Part shown: in pieces, positions 8,584 through 16,652 of the stretch
Layout of the letters: each line of letters opens with the position of its first letter
How positions within the stretch are numbered: the first letter of the stretch is position 1
NCBI GenBank assembly: GCA_025062235.1
Contig: JANXAE010000010.1
Span: forward strand, 1 to 40,706
Source: Bryobacteraceae bacterium
GTDB taxonomy: Bacteria; Acidobacteriota; Terriglobia; Bryobacterales; Bryobacteraceae
Direction: 5' to 3'
DNA: 40,706 bases
Made by a program: the position numbers and the translations under genes
Notes under the pieces: model-generated
What the model saw: only the letters and a program-made list of their open reading frames with translations
Told to the model about the DNA's origin: nothing
The model's database searches: none

Positions 8584-9863
8584 GAGCCGAACTTGGCGAG
8601 CGCCTGCGCCAGCTCGACGTGCGTCCGCGCGTACTCCTCAAGCGATTGGCCCTCGAGCGCTGCTTCCCAAGCCTGGCGCACGCTGGCCACGCCGGCCGCG
8701 ATGCCGCCCGGATGCGCCATGATCCCGCCGCCGCAAGCGTAGATGAGGTCGGTCGAACCGAGGCGGCGATAGGTTTCCGGCGCCTGGCCCGCCCATTGAC
8801 CCGAGGAGAAAACGGGCATGACTTCGCAACCCCGACCGGGGCGGTCGAACATCGGCGTCAGGCATTCGCGCGCCGAGGCGATCACCGAATCGTCGTCCTC
8901 GCAGAACTTGTTGCGCAGACCGTTTACATGCATGTGATCCACGCCCGCCAGCCGCCAGAATTTCTGCCAGGCGATGTAGCTCATACCGAGCAGGGGGTGA
9001 CGGCTCAGCATGCCCCACCCGTTGCGATGGCCGTGGATGGGGAGCACGCACCGGCGCCGTAGGTACGCAACGGCCGCCAGGCCGGTGCCGTTCAGGCTGA
9101 CCATGACGCAAGTGCCGCCCGCCTCGACTACCGCATCGTGGCGGCGCAGCATCTTCTCGATATCGCCGGTGATGTTGAAGGCATACATCACCTTCTTTCC
9201 CGTACGCTCGGCATGTTCGTTGATGACGCGCATCACGCGGTCCAGGCGCTCAAGAAAGGGACAATGCGGCCCGTCGGCTTGCAGCTCGTCGTCCTTGATG
9301 AAATCAATGCCTGCCTCGACGAGCTGCCTGACCCGCTCGGCAGTTTGCTCGGGGGTGAGCCCGACGCTCGGCTTGATGATCGTGCCAATGAGCGGCAATC
9401 GCTGCACCCCGCTCAGGCGCCGCGTGCCCGCCACACCGAACTGCGGCCCTGGGTACTCGTCCAGGAAGGCTTCCGGCAGCTTGATGTCGAGCAGCTTCAA
9501 ACCCGAGAAGGGCTTCAACTCGTAGAGATTGCCGGCCACGGTCGCCATCAAATTGGGAAGCGATGGCCCGAGGTTGTCGAGCGGCCAGGAGAGCCAGACC
9601 TCGGCCCGGCGGTAGACCGGCTCGCCCTTGTGACCTTTGGGCAAGCCCGCGCCGGGCAGCGAAGGGACACGCGCCGAGTCCAGCTCGACGATGCTTTCCA
9701 CCCGGGCGCCGTGACGGGCGCGGAGCTCGTCGGTTTCGCCCGCGACGCGCACGAAGGTCCCCGCCGATTGCTCGCCGGCCATGATCTCGGCGGCCTGCCC
9801 GAGGGGCCAGGCCGTTTCGATCAGGTATTTCGCGTAGATTCGATCGGGATCCCACGCGAACAC
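8580..9863 (-). CDS. RuBisCO-like protein (form IV type; acid-sugar phosphate enzyme)
   Basis: A protein of about 427 residues with the complete RuBisCO large-chain fold. Conserved positions relative to plant RuBisCO are K175 (GTIIKPSVGL, here K164), the carbamylated-lysine motif K201-D203-E204 (DFIKDDE, K190/D192/E193), H294/R295 (IHGHRNG), H327 (DHMH, H312), loop-6 K334 (VNGLRNK, K319), S379 (VFSSGQ) and the GGG phosphate loop. T173 and K177 are changed to Ile and Ser, and W66 to Phe, so it is not a CO2-fixing enzyme. Keeping the carbamate and loop-6 lysines suits decarboxylase or transcarboxylase RuBisCO-like proteins of apionate catabolism. I place the start at the GTG at 9863, because GGAGGT lies 7 nt upstream; the GTG at 9872 would abut that ribosome site. 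It is co-transcribed with the downstream kinase. Confidence 0.9.
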   Translation of the reverse strand: MFAWDPDRIYAKYLIETAWPLGQAAEIMAGEQSAGTFVRVAGETDELRARHGARVESIVELDSARVPSLPGAGLPKGHKGEPVYRRAEVWLSWPLDNLGPSLPNLMATVAGNLYELKPFSGLKLLDIKLPEAFLDEYPGPQFGVAGTRRLSGVQRLPLIGTIIKPSVGLTPEQTAERVRQLVEAGIDFIKDDELQADGPHCPFLERLDRVMRVINEHAERTGKKVMYAFNITGDIEKMLRRHDAVVEAGGTCVMVSLNGTGLAAVAYLRRRCVLPIHGHRNGWGMLSRHPLLGMSYIAWQKFWRLAGVDHMHVNGLRNKFCEDDDSVIASARECLTPMFDRPGRGCEVMPVFSSGQWAGQAPETYRRLGSTDLIYACGGGIMAHPGGIAAGVASVRQAWEAALEGQSLEEYARTHVELAQALAKFGS

Positions 9864-9870
9864 GCTGAGC

Positions 9871-9876
9871 ACCTCC
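9871..9876 (-). promoter_or_regulatory. Ribosome binding site deciding the RuBisCO-like start
   Basis: On the minus strand GGAGGT is followed by a 7-nt spacer and GTG at 9863. The alternative GTG at 9872 overlaps the site itself, so 9863 is the better start. Confidence 0.6.
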
Positions 9877-10022
9877 GGGCGGCAGCGAGGCCGCCCATGT
9901 CACGTTATCCGTCCTGGGGCAGGCGGATCAATGCCGGCGGCGGAGCGGACGCGCGATTCTGCCAAGCGGAACAGAGAGCTCGGCCCTGCGCTGGCGGTTG
10001 CCGTTTCGCCTGCTGGGGGGAT

Positions 10023-10052
10023 TTGACGCGTCGTTCCGCATTGTGGGACAAT
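10023..10052 (+). promoter_or_regulatory. Regulator promoter with embedded operator
   Basis: TTGACG (10023-10028) and GACAAT (10047-10052) are separated by 18 bp and place a transcription start near 10059, just before the regulator ATG at 10065. Between and into these hexamers lies TTCCGC-ATT-GTGGGA (10034-10048), a degenerate copy of the palindrome found at 3014 and 11273. A repressor bound here would block this promoter, giving autoregulation. The site also sits in the shared region from which the RuBisCO-like/kinase operon diverges. Confidence 0.6.
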
Positions 10053-10064
10053 GCAGCCGGAGCC

Positions 10065-11189
10065 ATGTCTGGCGCTCGGGACGAAGTGCAGGCGGTGGTG
10101 CGAGCCTGCGCGCTGCTGAAAGCTTTCCGTTACCGGGGCGAAGTGCTCGGCCTGAGGGAGCTCGCCGAGCGCACCGGGCTGAGCAAGACCACCGTCTTCC
10201 GCCTCATGCGCAGCCTCGTCAGGGGCGGTCTGGCCGAGCGCGTCGAGAAAGGCGCTTACCGCAGCCTTGCCGCACCGCCTTCCAACCGCGTCGTGCGGTT
10301 GGGTTTCGCGGCGCAAACCGATTCGGAGTTCTCGCGCCAGGTCGCGCAAGGCATGGAGCGCGCCGCCGCCCGCGAGGGCGTGCACCTGATCACCGTGAAC
10401 AACCGCTACAGCGCGCAGACCGCGCTGCGCAACGCCGATTTGCTCATCCGCGAGGGCGTGGACTTGGTGATCGAGTTCCAAACCTACGAGCGGGTCGCCC
10501 CCATCATCGCGTCGAAATTCCTCGAAGCCAACATCCCGGTGATCGCCCTCGAAATTCCGCACCCCGGGGCCACTTACTTCGGCGCCAACAACTACCAGGC
10601 AGGTCTGATCGGGGGGCGGGCGCTGGGCCGTTGGGCGAAGACCCAGTGGAACGGGGAGGTCGAGCAGGTCCTCCTGCTGGAGCTGCCGATCGCAGGCAGC
10701 CTCCCGCAGTTGCGCATCGCCGGTTTCCTGGCGGGGCTTCGCCAGGAGCTGCCCAACATTGACCGCGCCGTGATCACCCACTTGGACGGCAAAGGTGGCT
10801 TCGAGCGCAACCTGGAGGTGGTGCGCAAGCACTTGCGGCGGACTCCCAAGCGCCGGACCTTGATTGGCGGCATCAACGACATGGCGGTGCTCGGCGCCAT
10901 CCGCGCGTTCGAGGAAGCCGGGGCCGGCCACCTTTGCGCGGGCATGGGCCAGAACGGCATCATTGACGCGCGGCTCGAGTTGCGGCGCAAGGGCTCGCGG
11001 CTGGTAGGAACCGTGGCCTATTTCCCCGAGCGCTATGGCGACGAGGTGATCCCGCTGGCGCTCGGCATCCTTCAGCGCAAGCCGCTGCCCTCGGCGGTGT
11101 TCGTCAAACACCAGCTGCTGACCGCGGAGAACGTGGACCTGTTCTATCCGCTGGACGTGCGGCCGCAGGGGGCCATCGGAAAGGCCTGA
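10065..11189 (+). CDS. Fusion regulator: IclR-type HTH with periplasmic-binding-protein-like sensor
   Basis: A 374-residue cytoplasmic transcription factor. Residues about 8-65 form an IclR-type winged helix (ALLKAFRYRGEVLGLREL, ERTGLSKTTVFRLMRSL, GGLAERV). In place of the usual IclR GAF-like effector domain, residues about 75-374 are a type-1 periplasmic-binding-protein fold as in LacI-family sensors and ribose-binding proteins (QTDSEFSRQVAQGMERAA, RNADLLIREGVDLVIEFQ, IPVIALEIPHPGATYFGANN, GGINDMAVLGAIRAFEEAG). The effector is therefore probably a sugar or sugar acid. The start is ATG at 10065 behind a close GGAG and the promoter at 10023. It lies between the divergent RuBisCO-like/kinase operon and the TonB receptor, both with nearby TTCCGC palindromes. 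It is probably the local regulator of the island. Confidence 0.85.
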   Translation: MSGARDEVQAVVRACALLKAFRYRGEVLGLRELAERTGLSKTTVFRLMRSLVRGGLAERVEKGAYRSLAAPPSNRVVRLGFAAQTDSEFSRQVAQGMERAAAREGVHLITVNNRYSAQTALRNADLLIREGVDLVIEFQTYERVAPIIASKFLEANIPVIALEIPHPGATYFGANNYQAGLIGGRALGRWAKTQWNGEVEQVLLLELPIAGSLPQLRIAGFLAGLRQELPNIDRAVITHLDGKGGFERNLEVVRKHLRRTPKRRTLIGGINDMAVLGAIRAFEEAGAGHLCAGMGQNGIIDARLELRRKGSRLVGTVAYFPERYGDEVIPLALGILQRKPLPSAVFVKHQLLTAENVDLFYPLDVRPQGAIGKA

Positions 11190-11272
11190 ACTCCGTTCCG
11201 GAGCACGAAATGCCGAGCTTTGAGCCGCGGTGGTTCGCTCCGAGTCGCGTCGTTCGGCGATGGATCCTTCTG

Positions 11273-11287
11273 TTCCGCAATGCGGAA
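11273..11287. promoter_or_regulatory. TTCCGC-AAT-GCGGAA operator upstream of the TonB receptor
   Basis: A perfect 15-bp palindrome, TTCCGCAATGCGGAA, lies 72 bp before the receptor ATG in the 170-bp gap after the regulator gene. Same half-sites and same 3-bp spacing as at 3014-3028. No convincing -35/-10 pair is visible around it. I infer control by the IclR-type regulator next door. Confidence 0.65.
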
Positions 11288-11359
11288 ATCCGTGGACGCC
11301 CCTTCGCGCCCCTTGCCCTCGCTGCCCCGGGCGGGTAGCCTGAGTGCGGAGGATCCTCC

Positions 11360-14300
11360 ATGAGAAGACCGTCGTTGCCGGCCTTCCTGCTGGCGTATTG
11401 TTCAGCTTTGCTGTGGACCCCGCCGACCTGCCTCGCCCAGGAATCCCGCGGCAGCATCGCGGGGACCGTGCTGGATCCGCAGGGTGCGGTGGTTCCGGGA
11501 GCCCGCGTTGCGGTGACGGAAACCCGCACCAATGTGCAGCACACGACGGTGACCAACAACACCGGCTTCTTCGAGGTTCCCCTGTTGAACCCGGGGCTGT
11601 ACTCGGTCAGCGTCGAGGCTGCGGGATTCAAGAAAGCCACGCGCAGCGGCCTCGAACTCAGTGTCGGAGGGCGCCTCCACGTCGAAATCCGGCTGGAGGT
11701 CGGAACGCTGGCCGAGTCCGTAGAGGTCACGGCCGCGCCGCCGCTCGTCGAAACCCGCTCGGCTTCGGGCGGGCGCGTAGTGAGCAGCCGCGAGATTTCC
11801 GAGCTGCCGGTCAACTCCATGAACCCGTTCCTACTGGTCGGACTGGCGGCGGGCGTGCAGTGGACAGGGACACCCAGCGGGATGCAGCGCGCCTTCGACG
11901 TAGGCGCCACTTCGGCCTTCAACGTGGCCGGCAACATCGGGCAGAACGAGTACGCCTTGGACGGCGCCCCGGTCACGGGGACCGAGCGGCGCGTGGGCTA
12001 CGTCCCGCCGCTGGATGCCGTGGCCGAGTTCAAGCTCGAGACCGCGCCTTTCGACGCCTCCTTCGGGCACACCTCGGGCGCCACGGTCAATGTCAGCAGC
12101 CGCTCGGGCACGAACACCTTCCACGGTTCCTTGTTCGACCAGCACTGGCAGAACCGTTGGAATGCCACGCCCCACTTCACCCGGCTGGCTTACGAAGAGC
12201 AGTTGCGCACCGGCGCCAAGAAGCCGGGCGATCCCAAGCAGCCCAGTGGCCGCTCGAACAACTTCGGCGCTACGCTGGGCGGGCCGGTGCGGGTGCCGGG
12301 CCTTTACGACGGGCGCGACAGGTTCTTCTTTTTCGTGACTTACAACGGTTACGCCATTGATTCGGCCGGAACGGGAGCACGTTCGGTGCCGCAGGAGGCC
12401 TGGTATTCGGGCGACTTCTCGGCCATTCAGGCCGTGGATGCCGTCAAGTACACCATCTACGACCCGCGCTCAGCCCGGCTGGAAGGCGGCCGGGTGGTCC
12501 GCACGCCGTTTCCCGGAAACAAGGGCGTGCCCGTTCTGAATCCAGTCTTCAACTTCTACGCCAGGATCTACCCCAAGCCCACCAACACGCCCGGCTTCGT
12601 TACGCCCGAGGGCATGAACAACCACTTCGACCCGTCCGTGGGACAGAAGGACCGTTTCCACTCGGTGCTGAACCGTTACGATTACAACATCGCGGACTCT
12701 CAGCGGGCCTTCTTCCGCTGGCATTGGTCGCGGCGGCACGACAAGACCGGCGACTGGGCCAAGGACACCCTGCCCGGACTGGCCGAGGGGGGCGGTTACC
12801 GCGTCAATATCGGCGGCGCCGTGGGGTACCTCTGGACGATGAGCGCCTCCGACCTGCTCGATCTGGGGGTCAACGTCAACCGCTTCATCGAGGGCCTGGA
12901 AATTCCCGTGCAACGCTCGTTGAAACCTAGCGATGCCGGCTTCCCGAGGTATCTCGACGAGAAAGCGGGAGCGTTCACCCAGTTGCCGCGCATCGCGTTT
13001 TCCAATCTCCAGTCCATCAGCCGCGAGTATCCCTCCAAATCGCGCCGCGGCAAGGGCACGACTTTCGAAATCAAAGCGGGATTCCACTCCATACGGGGCT
13101 CGCACACGCTGAAGTACGGGTGGTCGGAGCGGCGTTACTGGCAGCCGCTGCTCGATCCCGCGTACTCGGCCGGATCGTTCACCTTCAACAACACCTACAT
13201 GCGCGCCACCGACGCCACCACCACGGCGGCCAATTACGGGCTGGAGTTCGCCGCCTTCATGATGGGCCTGCCCGCGGCCATTACCATCGACACGAACGAC
13301 TCCGCCTTTTGGTCCAACCGTTACCGCGCCTTTTACCTGCAGGACGAGTGGCGGCTGTCGCGCCGCCTCACGCTGAACGCCGGCCTGCGCTACGAGCGCG
13401 AGGGAGGCATCCGCGAGCGATTCAACCGCGGCATCGGCGGCGAATTCTTCTACGATCTGAAGCTGCCGATCTCCGATCCGATCACCGCGGCGTACGCGCG
13501 CAATCCGCTGCCCGAGCTGCCGCCCCCGGCCTTTCAGGTGCTGGGCGGAACCGAGTACCTGGGGGTGCGCCGCGACGCGTTCACCGCTGGCACGCACAAG
13601 CTGTTGCCGCGCGTAGGCGCAGCGCTGCTGCTCGACGAGAAGACGGCCCTCCGCGGAGGCTACGGCTGGTTCTATGACACGCTGAACCCGCTGAACCTCG
13701 TCCGCCCAAGCCAGTACGGCTACAGCCAGCCCACCTCCACGGTCATCAGCACCGACAACGGCCTGAGCTTCTGCTGCGGCGTGGGAGCGGCAGCCAACCT
13801 GAGCGCCGCGCGCACGCCCATGCACGATCCCTTCCCGGTGCGCGCCGACGGCACGCGGTTCGACATGCCGTATCAGAACCGGCTCGGCTCCATCGCCAAC
13901 GTGGGCCGGAGCTTCACGGCCTACCCCTGGAATTTCAGTCCGGACTGGCAACAGCGCTGGCGGATCGGTCTGCAACGCCAGTTGCCCTTGCAGTTCACCG
14001 TGGAAGTAGCCTACTCGGGCGCCCGCGCGCGCTTCTGGAATCCGCCCCGCATCAACTACCTGCCCGAGCCATACTGGGCCAAGGGCAACATGAGGGTGCA
14101 GGCGGTGGATGACGACATGAACCGCAATGTCAGCAACCCGTTCCATATCTCGAACCTGGCTGCTCTGGCGGACTCGGCCCCGCTGTTGTACCAGTACCTG
14201 CGCACGCAGAGCCTATTCACTTCGACCGTCATCCGCAAGAACGCGCTGTTGCGCAGCTTCCCGCACATGGGGACGCTGACCGGGATCCGGCCGGGCGGCG

Positions 14301-15061
14301 ATTTCGAATCGGCGCGGGCCACGGACTTCTACAACGATTTCCAGCTGCAAATCGAGAAGCGTTTCTCGCACGGTTTCCAGACGGCGATCCTGTACACGCG
14401 CGCCAAGGAACGGGAGGAAAGCGTCTACCTGAACGAGTTCGACGCAAAGCCCAGCGTTCAGCCTCCCACCGACGTCCGGCCCCACCGGTTCGTCTGGAGC
14501 GGCATCTTCGAATTCCCCTTCGGCCGCGGTCGTCGCTGGCTGGCGCGGCACCCGCTGCGCTTCGTCGTTGGCGACTGGCAACTGAGCTGGATTTACCAGT
14601 ATCAATCGGGACCGCCTACCTCCTGGGCCAACCGGTTCTTCTACGGCGACCTGAGCAAGTTGCCGGAAATCGCGCGCCACAAGGAAGTCCACAAGGCGGA
14701 CATCCACCTGTGGTTCGATCCCTCCATCGCGTACAAGGGCACTGGGGCGGTCCCGGCCGGCTTCACGGGGTTCGAAGGCCGCAGCGCCCTGCAACCTGGC
14801 GTCTTCCACGTGCGCGTGTTCCCGGTCCGCCTGGACACCCTGCGCGCCGACGGCATTCGCAACTGGGATCTGAGGCTGTTGCGCAGCTTCCCGATTCGCG
14901 AGCAACTGCGTTTCATCTTGTCGCTCGACGCGCTGAACGCCACCAATCACACCAATTTCGCAGCGCCCGACACCGACCCCACCAGCACCACGTTCGGGCA
15001 GGTCCGCAGTCAGCTCGGCTCCAGCCGCGTCCTGCAGTTCAACATGCGGGTGGAATTCTGA
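11360..15061 (+). CDS. Oar-like TonB-dependent outer-membrane receptor
   Basis: A 1,233-residue outer-membrane protein. A signal peptide (ending about residue 27, CLAQ) leads into a carboxypeptidase-regulatory-like beta domain (GSIAGTVLDPQGAVVPGARV ... NNTGFFEVPLLNPGLYSV), then a plug domain (VVSSREISELPVNSMNPFLL ... YALDGAPVTG) and a 22-strand-type barrel ending in a terminal Phe (FNMRVEF), as needed for BAM insertion. This size and layout is characteristic of acidobacterial Oar-like receptors that import large or complex nutrients with TonB energy. The ATG at 11360 has GGAGG at 11348-11352, 7 nt away. With a palindromic operator upstream and the catabolic genes around it, the likely cargo is the glycan or oligosaccharide handled by this island; that link is inference. 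Confidence 0.9.
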   Translation: MRRPSLPAFLLAYCSALLWTPPTCLAQESRGSIAGTVLDPQGAVVPGARVAVTETRTNVQHTTVTNNTGFFEVPLLNPGLYSVSVEAAGFKKATRSGLELSVGGRLHVEIRLEVGTLAESVEVTAAPPLVETRSASGGRVVSSREISELPVNSMNPFLLVGLAAGVQWTGTPSGMQRAFDVGATSAFNVAGNIGQNEYALDGAPVTGTERRVGYVPPLDAVAEFKLETAPFDASFGHTSGATVNVSSRSGTNTFHGSLFDQHWQNRWNATPHFTRLAYEEQLRTGAKKPGDPKQPSGRSNNFGATLGGPVRVPGLYDGRDRFFFFVTYNGYAIDSAGTGARSVPQEAWYSGDFSAIQAVDAVKYTIYDPRSARLEGGRVVRTPFPGNKGVPVLNPVFNFYARIYPKPTNTPGFVTPEGMNNHFDPSVGQKDRFHSVLNRYDYNIADSQRAFFRWHWSRRHDKTGDWAKDTLPGLAEGGGYRVNIGGAVGYLWTMSASDLLDLGVNVNRFIEGLEIPVQRSLKPSDAGFPRYLDEKAGAFTQLPRIAFSNLQSISREYPSKSRRGKGTTFEIKAGFHSIRGSHTLKYGWSERRYWQPLLDPAYSAGSFTFNNTYMRATDATTTAANYGLEFAAFMMGLPAAITIDTNDSAFWSNRYRAFYLQDEWRLSRRLTLNAGLRYEREGGIRERFNRGIGGEFFYDLKLPISDPITAAYARNPLPELPPPAFQVLGGTEYLGVRRDAFTAGTHKLLPRVGAALLLDEKTALRGGYGWFYDTLNPLNLVRPSQYGYSQPTSTVISTDNGLSFCCGVGAAANLSAARTPMHDPFPVRADGTRFDMPYQNRLGSIANVGRSFTAYPWNFSPDWQQRWRIGLQRQLPLQFTVEVAYSGARARFWNPPRINYLPEPYWAKGNMRVQAVDDDMNRNVSNPFHISNLAALADSAPLLYQYLRTQSLFTSTVIRKNALLRSFPHMGTLTGIRPGGDFESARATDFYNDFQLQIEKRFSHGFQTAILYTRAKEREESVYLNEFDAKPSVQPPTDVRPHRFVWSGIFEFPFGRGRRWLARHPLRFVVGDWQLSWIYQYQSGPPTSWANRFFYGDLSKLPEIARHKEVHKADIHLWFDPSIAYKGTGAVPAGFTGFEGRSALQPGVFHVRVFPVRLDTLRADGIRNWDLRLLRSFPIREQLRFILSLDALNATNHTNFAAPDTDPTSTTFGQVRSQLGSSRVLQFNMRVEF

Positions 15062-15287
15062 GGCCCGGCAAATCTCGTTCGAGAGTCTTGGCGCAGCGCA
15101 TCGGCAGACTAGTCGAGCCGGCCGGGCGCGACGATGCGTCCGATCCAGCTCGCCGAGGGCCACTGTTTCACGTACCCGGGGAATGGAGCGCCGCGGACCG
15201 GCACCGGCGGTTCCCGGAGGACGAGGGTTTGACAGCGCCCGCGGGATGGCTGCAAAATAATTAGCGAGATAGCACTGCCGAGCCGGT
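15062..15287. other. Gap between TonB receptor and tRNA-Leu
   Basis: 226 bp without a supported protein gene. It holds the tRNA promoter (15229-15258) near its right end. A short repeat TCTC-GTTC-GAGA near 15072 is too weak to call a terminator. Apparent short frames here continue into the tRNA and are not credible genes. Confidence 0.6.
15229..15258 (+). promoter_or_regulatory. Probable promoter of tRNA-Leu
   Basis: A consensus -35 TTGACA (15229-15234), an 18-bp spacer and CAAAAT (15253-15258, four of six matches to TATAAT) place a start site around 15265, about 23 nt upstream of the mature tRNA. A-rich sequence here stands out from the GC-rich surroundings. Confidence 0.55.
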
Positions 15288-15374
15288 GCGGACGTGGCGG
15301 AACTGGCAGACGCGCATGGCTCAGGACCATGTGGGAGCAATCCCGTGGAGGTTCAAATCCTCTCGTCCGCACCA
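15288..15374 (+). tRNA. tRNA-Leu (CAG anticodon), CCA encoded
   Basis: The acceptor arm GCGGACG (15288-15294) pairs with CGTCCGC (15364-15370), followed by discriminator A and genomic CCA (15372-15374). The anticodon stem CATGG/CCATG (15315-15319, 15327-15331) encloses CTCAGGA, giving anticodon CAG (15322-15324), which reads CUG. A long variable arm (GGGA...TCCC) marks it as class II. The T arm is GAGG-TTCAAAT-CCTC. CUG is very frequent in these genes, so a dedicated tRNA is expected. Confidence 0.97.
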
Positions 15375-15432
15375 AGACCACGGCTTGCCCCTCCTCGTCC
15401 AGCATCCCGCAAGCGAACCATCGAAGAGGTGT

Positions 15433-15454
15433 CCTGCACTGAGACCTGTGCAGG
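15433..15454. repeat. Inverted repeat CCTGCAC / GTGCAGG
   Basis: Seven-base arms at 15433-15439 and 15448-15454 around an 8-nt loop, between the tRNA and the dehydratase gene. No T-run follows, so it is either a weak terminator after the tRNA or an operator for the next gene. Confidence 0.4.
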
Positions 15455-15466
15455 CAGGCGCGGTGC

Positions 15467-15483
15467 CCCGCTAACATAGCGGG
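15467..15483 (+). promoter_or_regulatory. Hairpin and -10-like element directly before the dehydratase start
   Basis: CCCGCTA (15467-15473) and TAGCGGG (15477-15483) form a perfect 7-bp inverted repeat with an ACA loop, ending one base before the ATG at 15485. TAACAT (15472-15477) inside it resembles a -10 box 7 nt before the start codon, and there is no Shine-Dalgarno sequence. This fits a leaderless transcript with an operator lying on the -10. No good -35 is visible. Confidence 0.45.
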
Positions 15484-15484
15484 C

Positions 15485-16639
15485 ATGAAGATCGTCCGCA
15501 TCGAAACCTATATCGCCGGGAACCCCTGGAAGAACTGGCTGTTCGCCAAGGTCATCACCGACGAAGGAATCTACGGCGTGGGCGAGGGCACGGTCAACCG
15601 CTTTGCGCGCACGGTGGAGGCCGCCATCCACGAGCTCGAAAGCCTTGTCATCGGCATGGATCCGTTCCAGATCGAGATCATGAGCCAGCGCCTGATCCGG
15701 GACGTCTACACCGACGGCGGCCAGATCCATATGTGCGCGGTCGCGGCGATCGAGATCGCCTGCTGGGACATCATCGGCAAGGCGCTCGGACAGCCCGTCT
15801 ACAACCTGTTCGGCGGACGATGTCACCAGAAGTTGCGCGCCTACGCCAACGGCTGGTACCGCGGCCCGCGCACGCCGGAAAGCTTCGCCGAGAAGGCGGC
15901 CGAAGTCGCCCGTCGCGGCTACACGGCTCTCAAGTTCGATCCCTTCGGTGATAACTGGCGCGTCCTGCCGCGCCGCGAGTTCGATCTGTCGCTCGACATC
16001 ATTCGCGCCGTTCGCGCAGCGGTGGGCGAGCAGGTGGACATCCTCATCGAAGGCCACTGTCGCTTCAATGTGGCCACCGCGATCGAGCTGGCGGAGGCGA
16101 TGGCCGAGTTCCGGCCGATGTGGTTCGAGGAGCCGGTCCCGCACACCGACATTCAGGCGATGGTCGAAGTCGCGCGGCGCAGCCCGGTCCCCATCGCCAC
16201 GGGAGAGAATCTCATGAACAAACAACAGTTCGCCGAGCTGCTGGCGCACCGTGCGGTGAGCATTTATCAGCCGGAGCCGCTCCATCTGGGCGGCTTGTTC
16301 GCGGCCCGCAAGATCGCCGACATGGTGGACGCTTACTACGGGATGATCGCTCCCCACAGCGCGCAGGGGCCGGTCTGCTCGGCGGCTTGCGTGCAGTTGA
16401 ACGCCTCGACTCCGAATTTTCTCATTCACGAGATCTTCGACGAGTTCAACGAGCCGTGGGAAAGGGAAATCGTCACGCACCCGGTCGAGGTCGTCAACGG
16501 CTACATCGAAATCCCGGATCGGCCGGGACTGGGAATAGATCTCAACATCGAGGAGATCCTCAAGCACCCCTACCATCCCGAGCATTATCTGCCGCTGTTC
16601 AAGCCGGGATGGGAGCGGCGCGTTCGGGCTGCGGGCTGA
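15485..16639 (+). CDS. Enolase-superfamily acid-sugar dehydratase, galactonate/mannonate dehydratase-like
   Basis: A 384-residue cytoplasmic enzyme of the mandelate racemase/muconate lactonizing branch. It has an N-terminal capping domain and a barrel with KFDPFG (K150), metal ligands E189 (LIEGHCRF), E215 (FEEPV) and E241 (GENL), and catalytic-type His at H191 and H291 (APHSAQGP). Compared with D-galactonate dehydratase of E. coli (D183, H185, E209, E235, H285), every position is shifted by exactly six, with Asp replaced by Glu at the first ligand. The expected reaction is loss of water from an aldonate to give a 2-keto-3-deoxy acid. The ATG at 15485 lacks a ribosome site and may be leaderless. 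The tRNA separates it from the receptor, so whether it belongs to the acid-sugar regulon is open. The substrate is not determined. Confidence 0.85.
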   Translation: MKIVRIETYIAGNPWKNWLFAKVITDEGIYGVGEGTVNRFARTVEAAIHELESLVIGMDPFQIEIMSQRLIRDVYTDGGQIHMCAVAAIEIACWDIIGKALGQPVYNLFGGRCHQKLRAYANGWYRGPRTPESFAEKAAEVARRGYTALKFDPFGDNWRVLPRREFDLSLDIIRAVRAAVGEQVDILIEGHCRFNVATAIELAEAMAEFRPMWFEEPVPHTDIQAMVEVARRSPVPIATGENLMNKQQFAELLAHRAVSIYQPEPLHLGGLFAARKIADMVDAYYGMIAPHSAQGPVCSAACVQLNASTPNFLIHEIFDEFNEPWEREIVTHPVEVVNGYIEIPDRPGLGIDLNIEEILKHPYHPEHYLPLFKPGWERRVRAAG

Positions 16640-16652
16640 GACGTTGCGCGGC

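Noticed and set aside
15072-15083. Terminator after the first TonB receptor
   Set aside because: The stem is only four base pairs and has no T-run.
15286-15501. Short open frames across the tRNA and its flanks
   Set aside because: They overlap a well-formed tRNA-Leu and lack ribosome sites.
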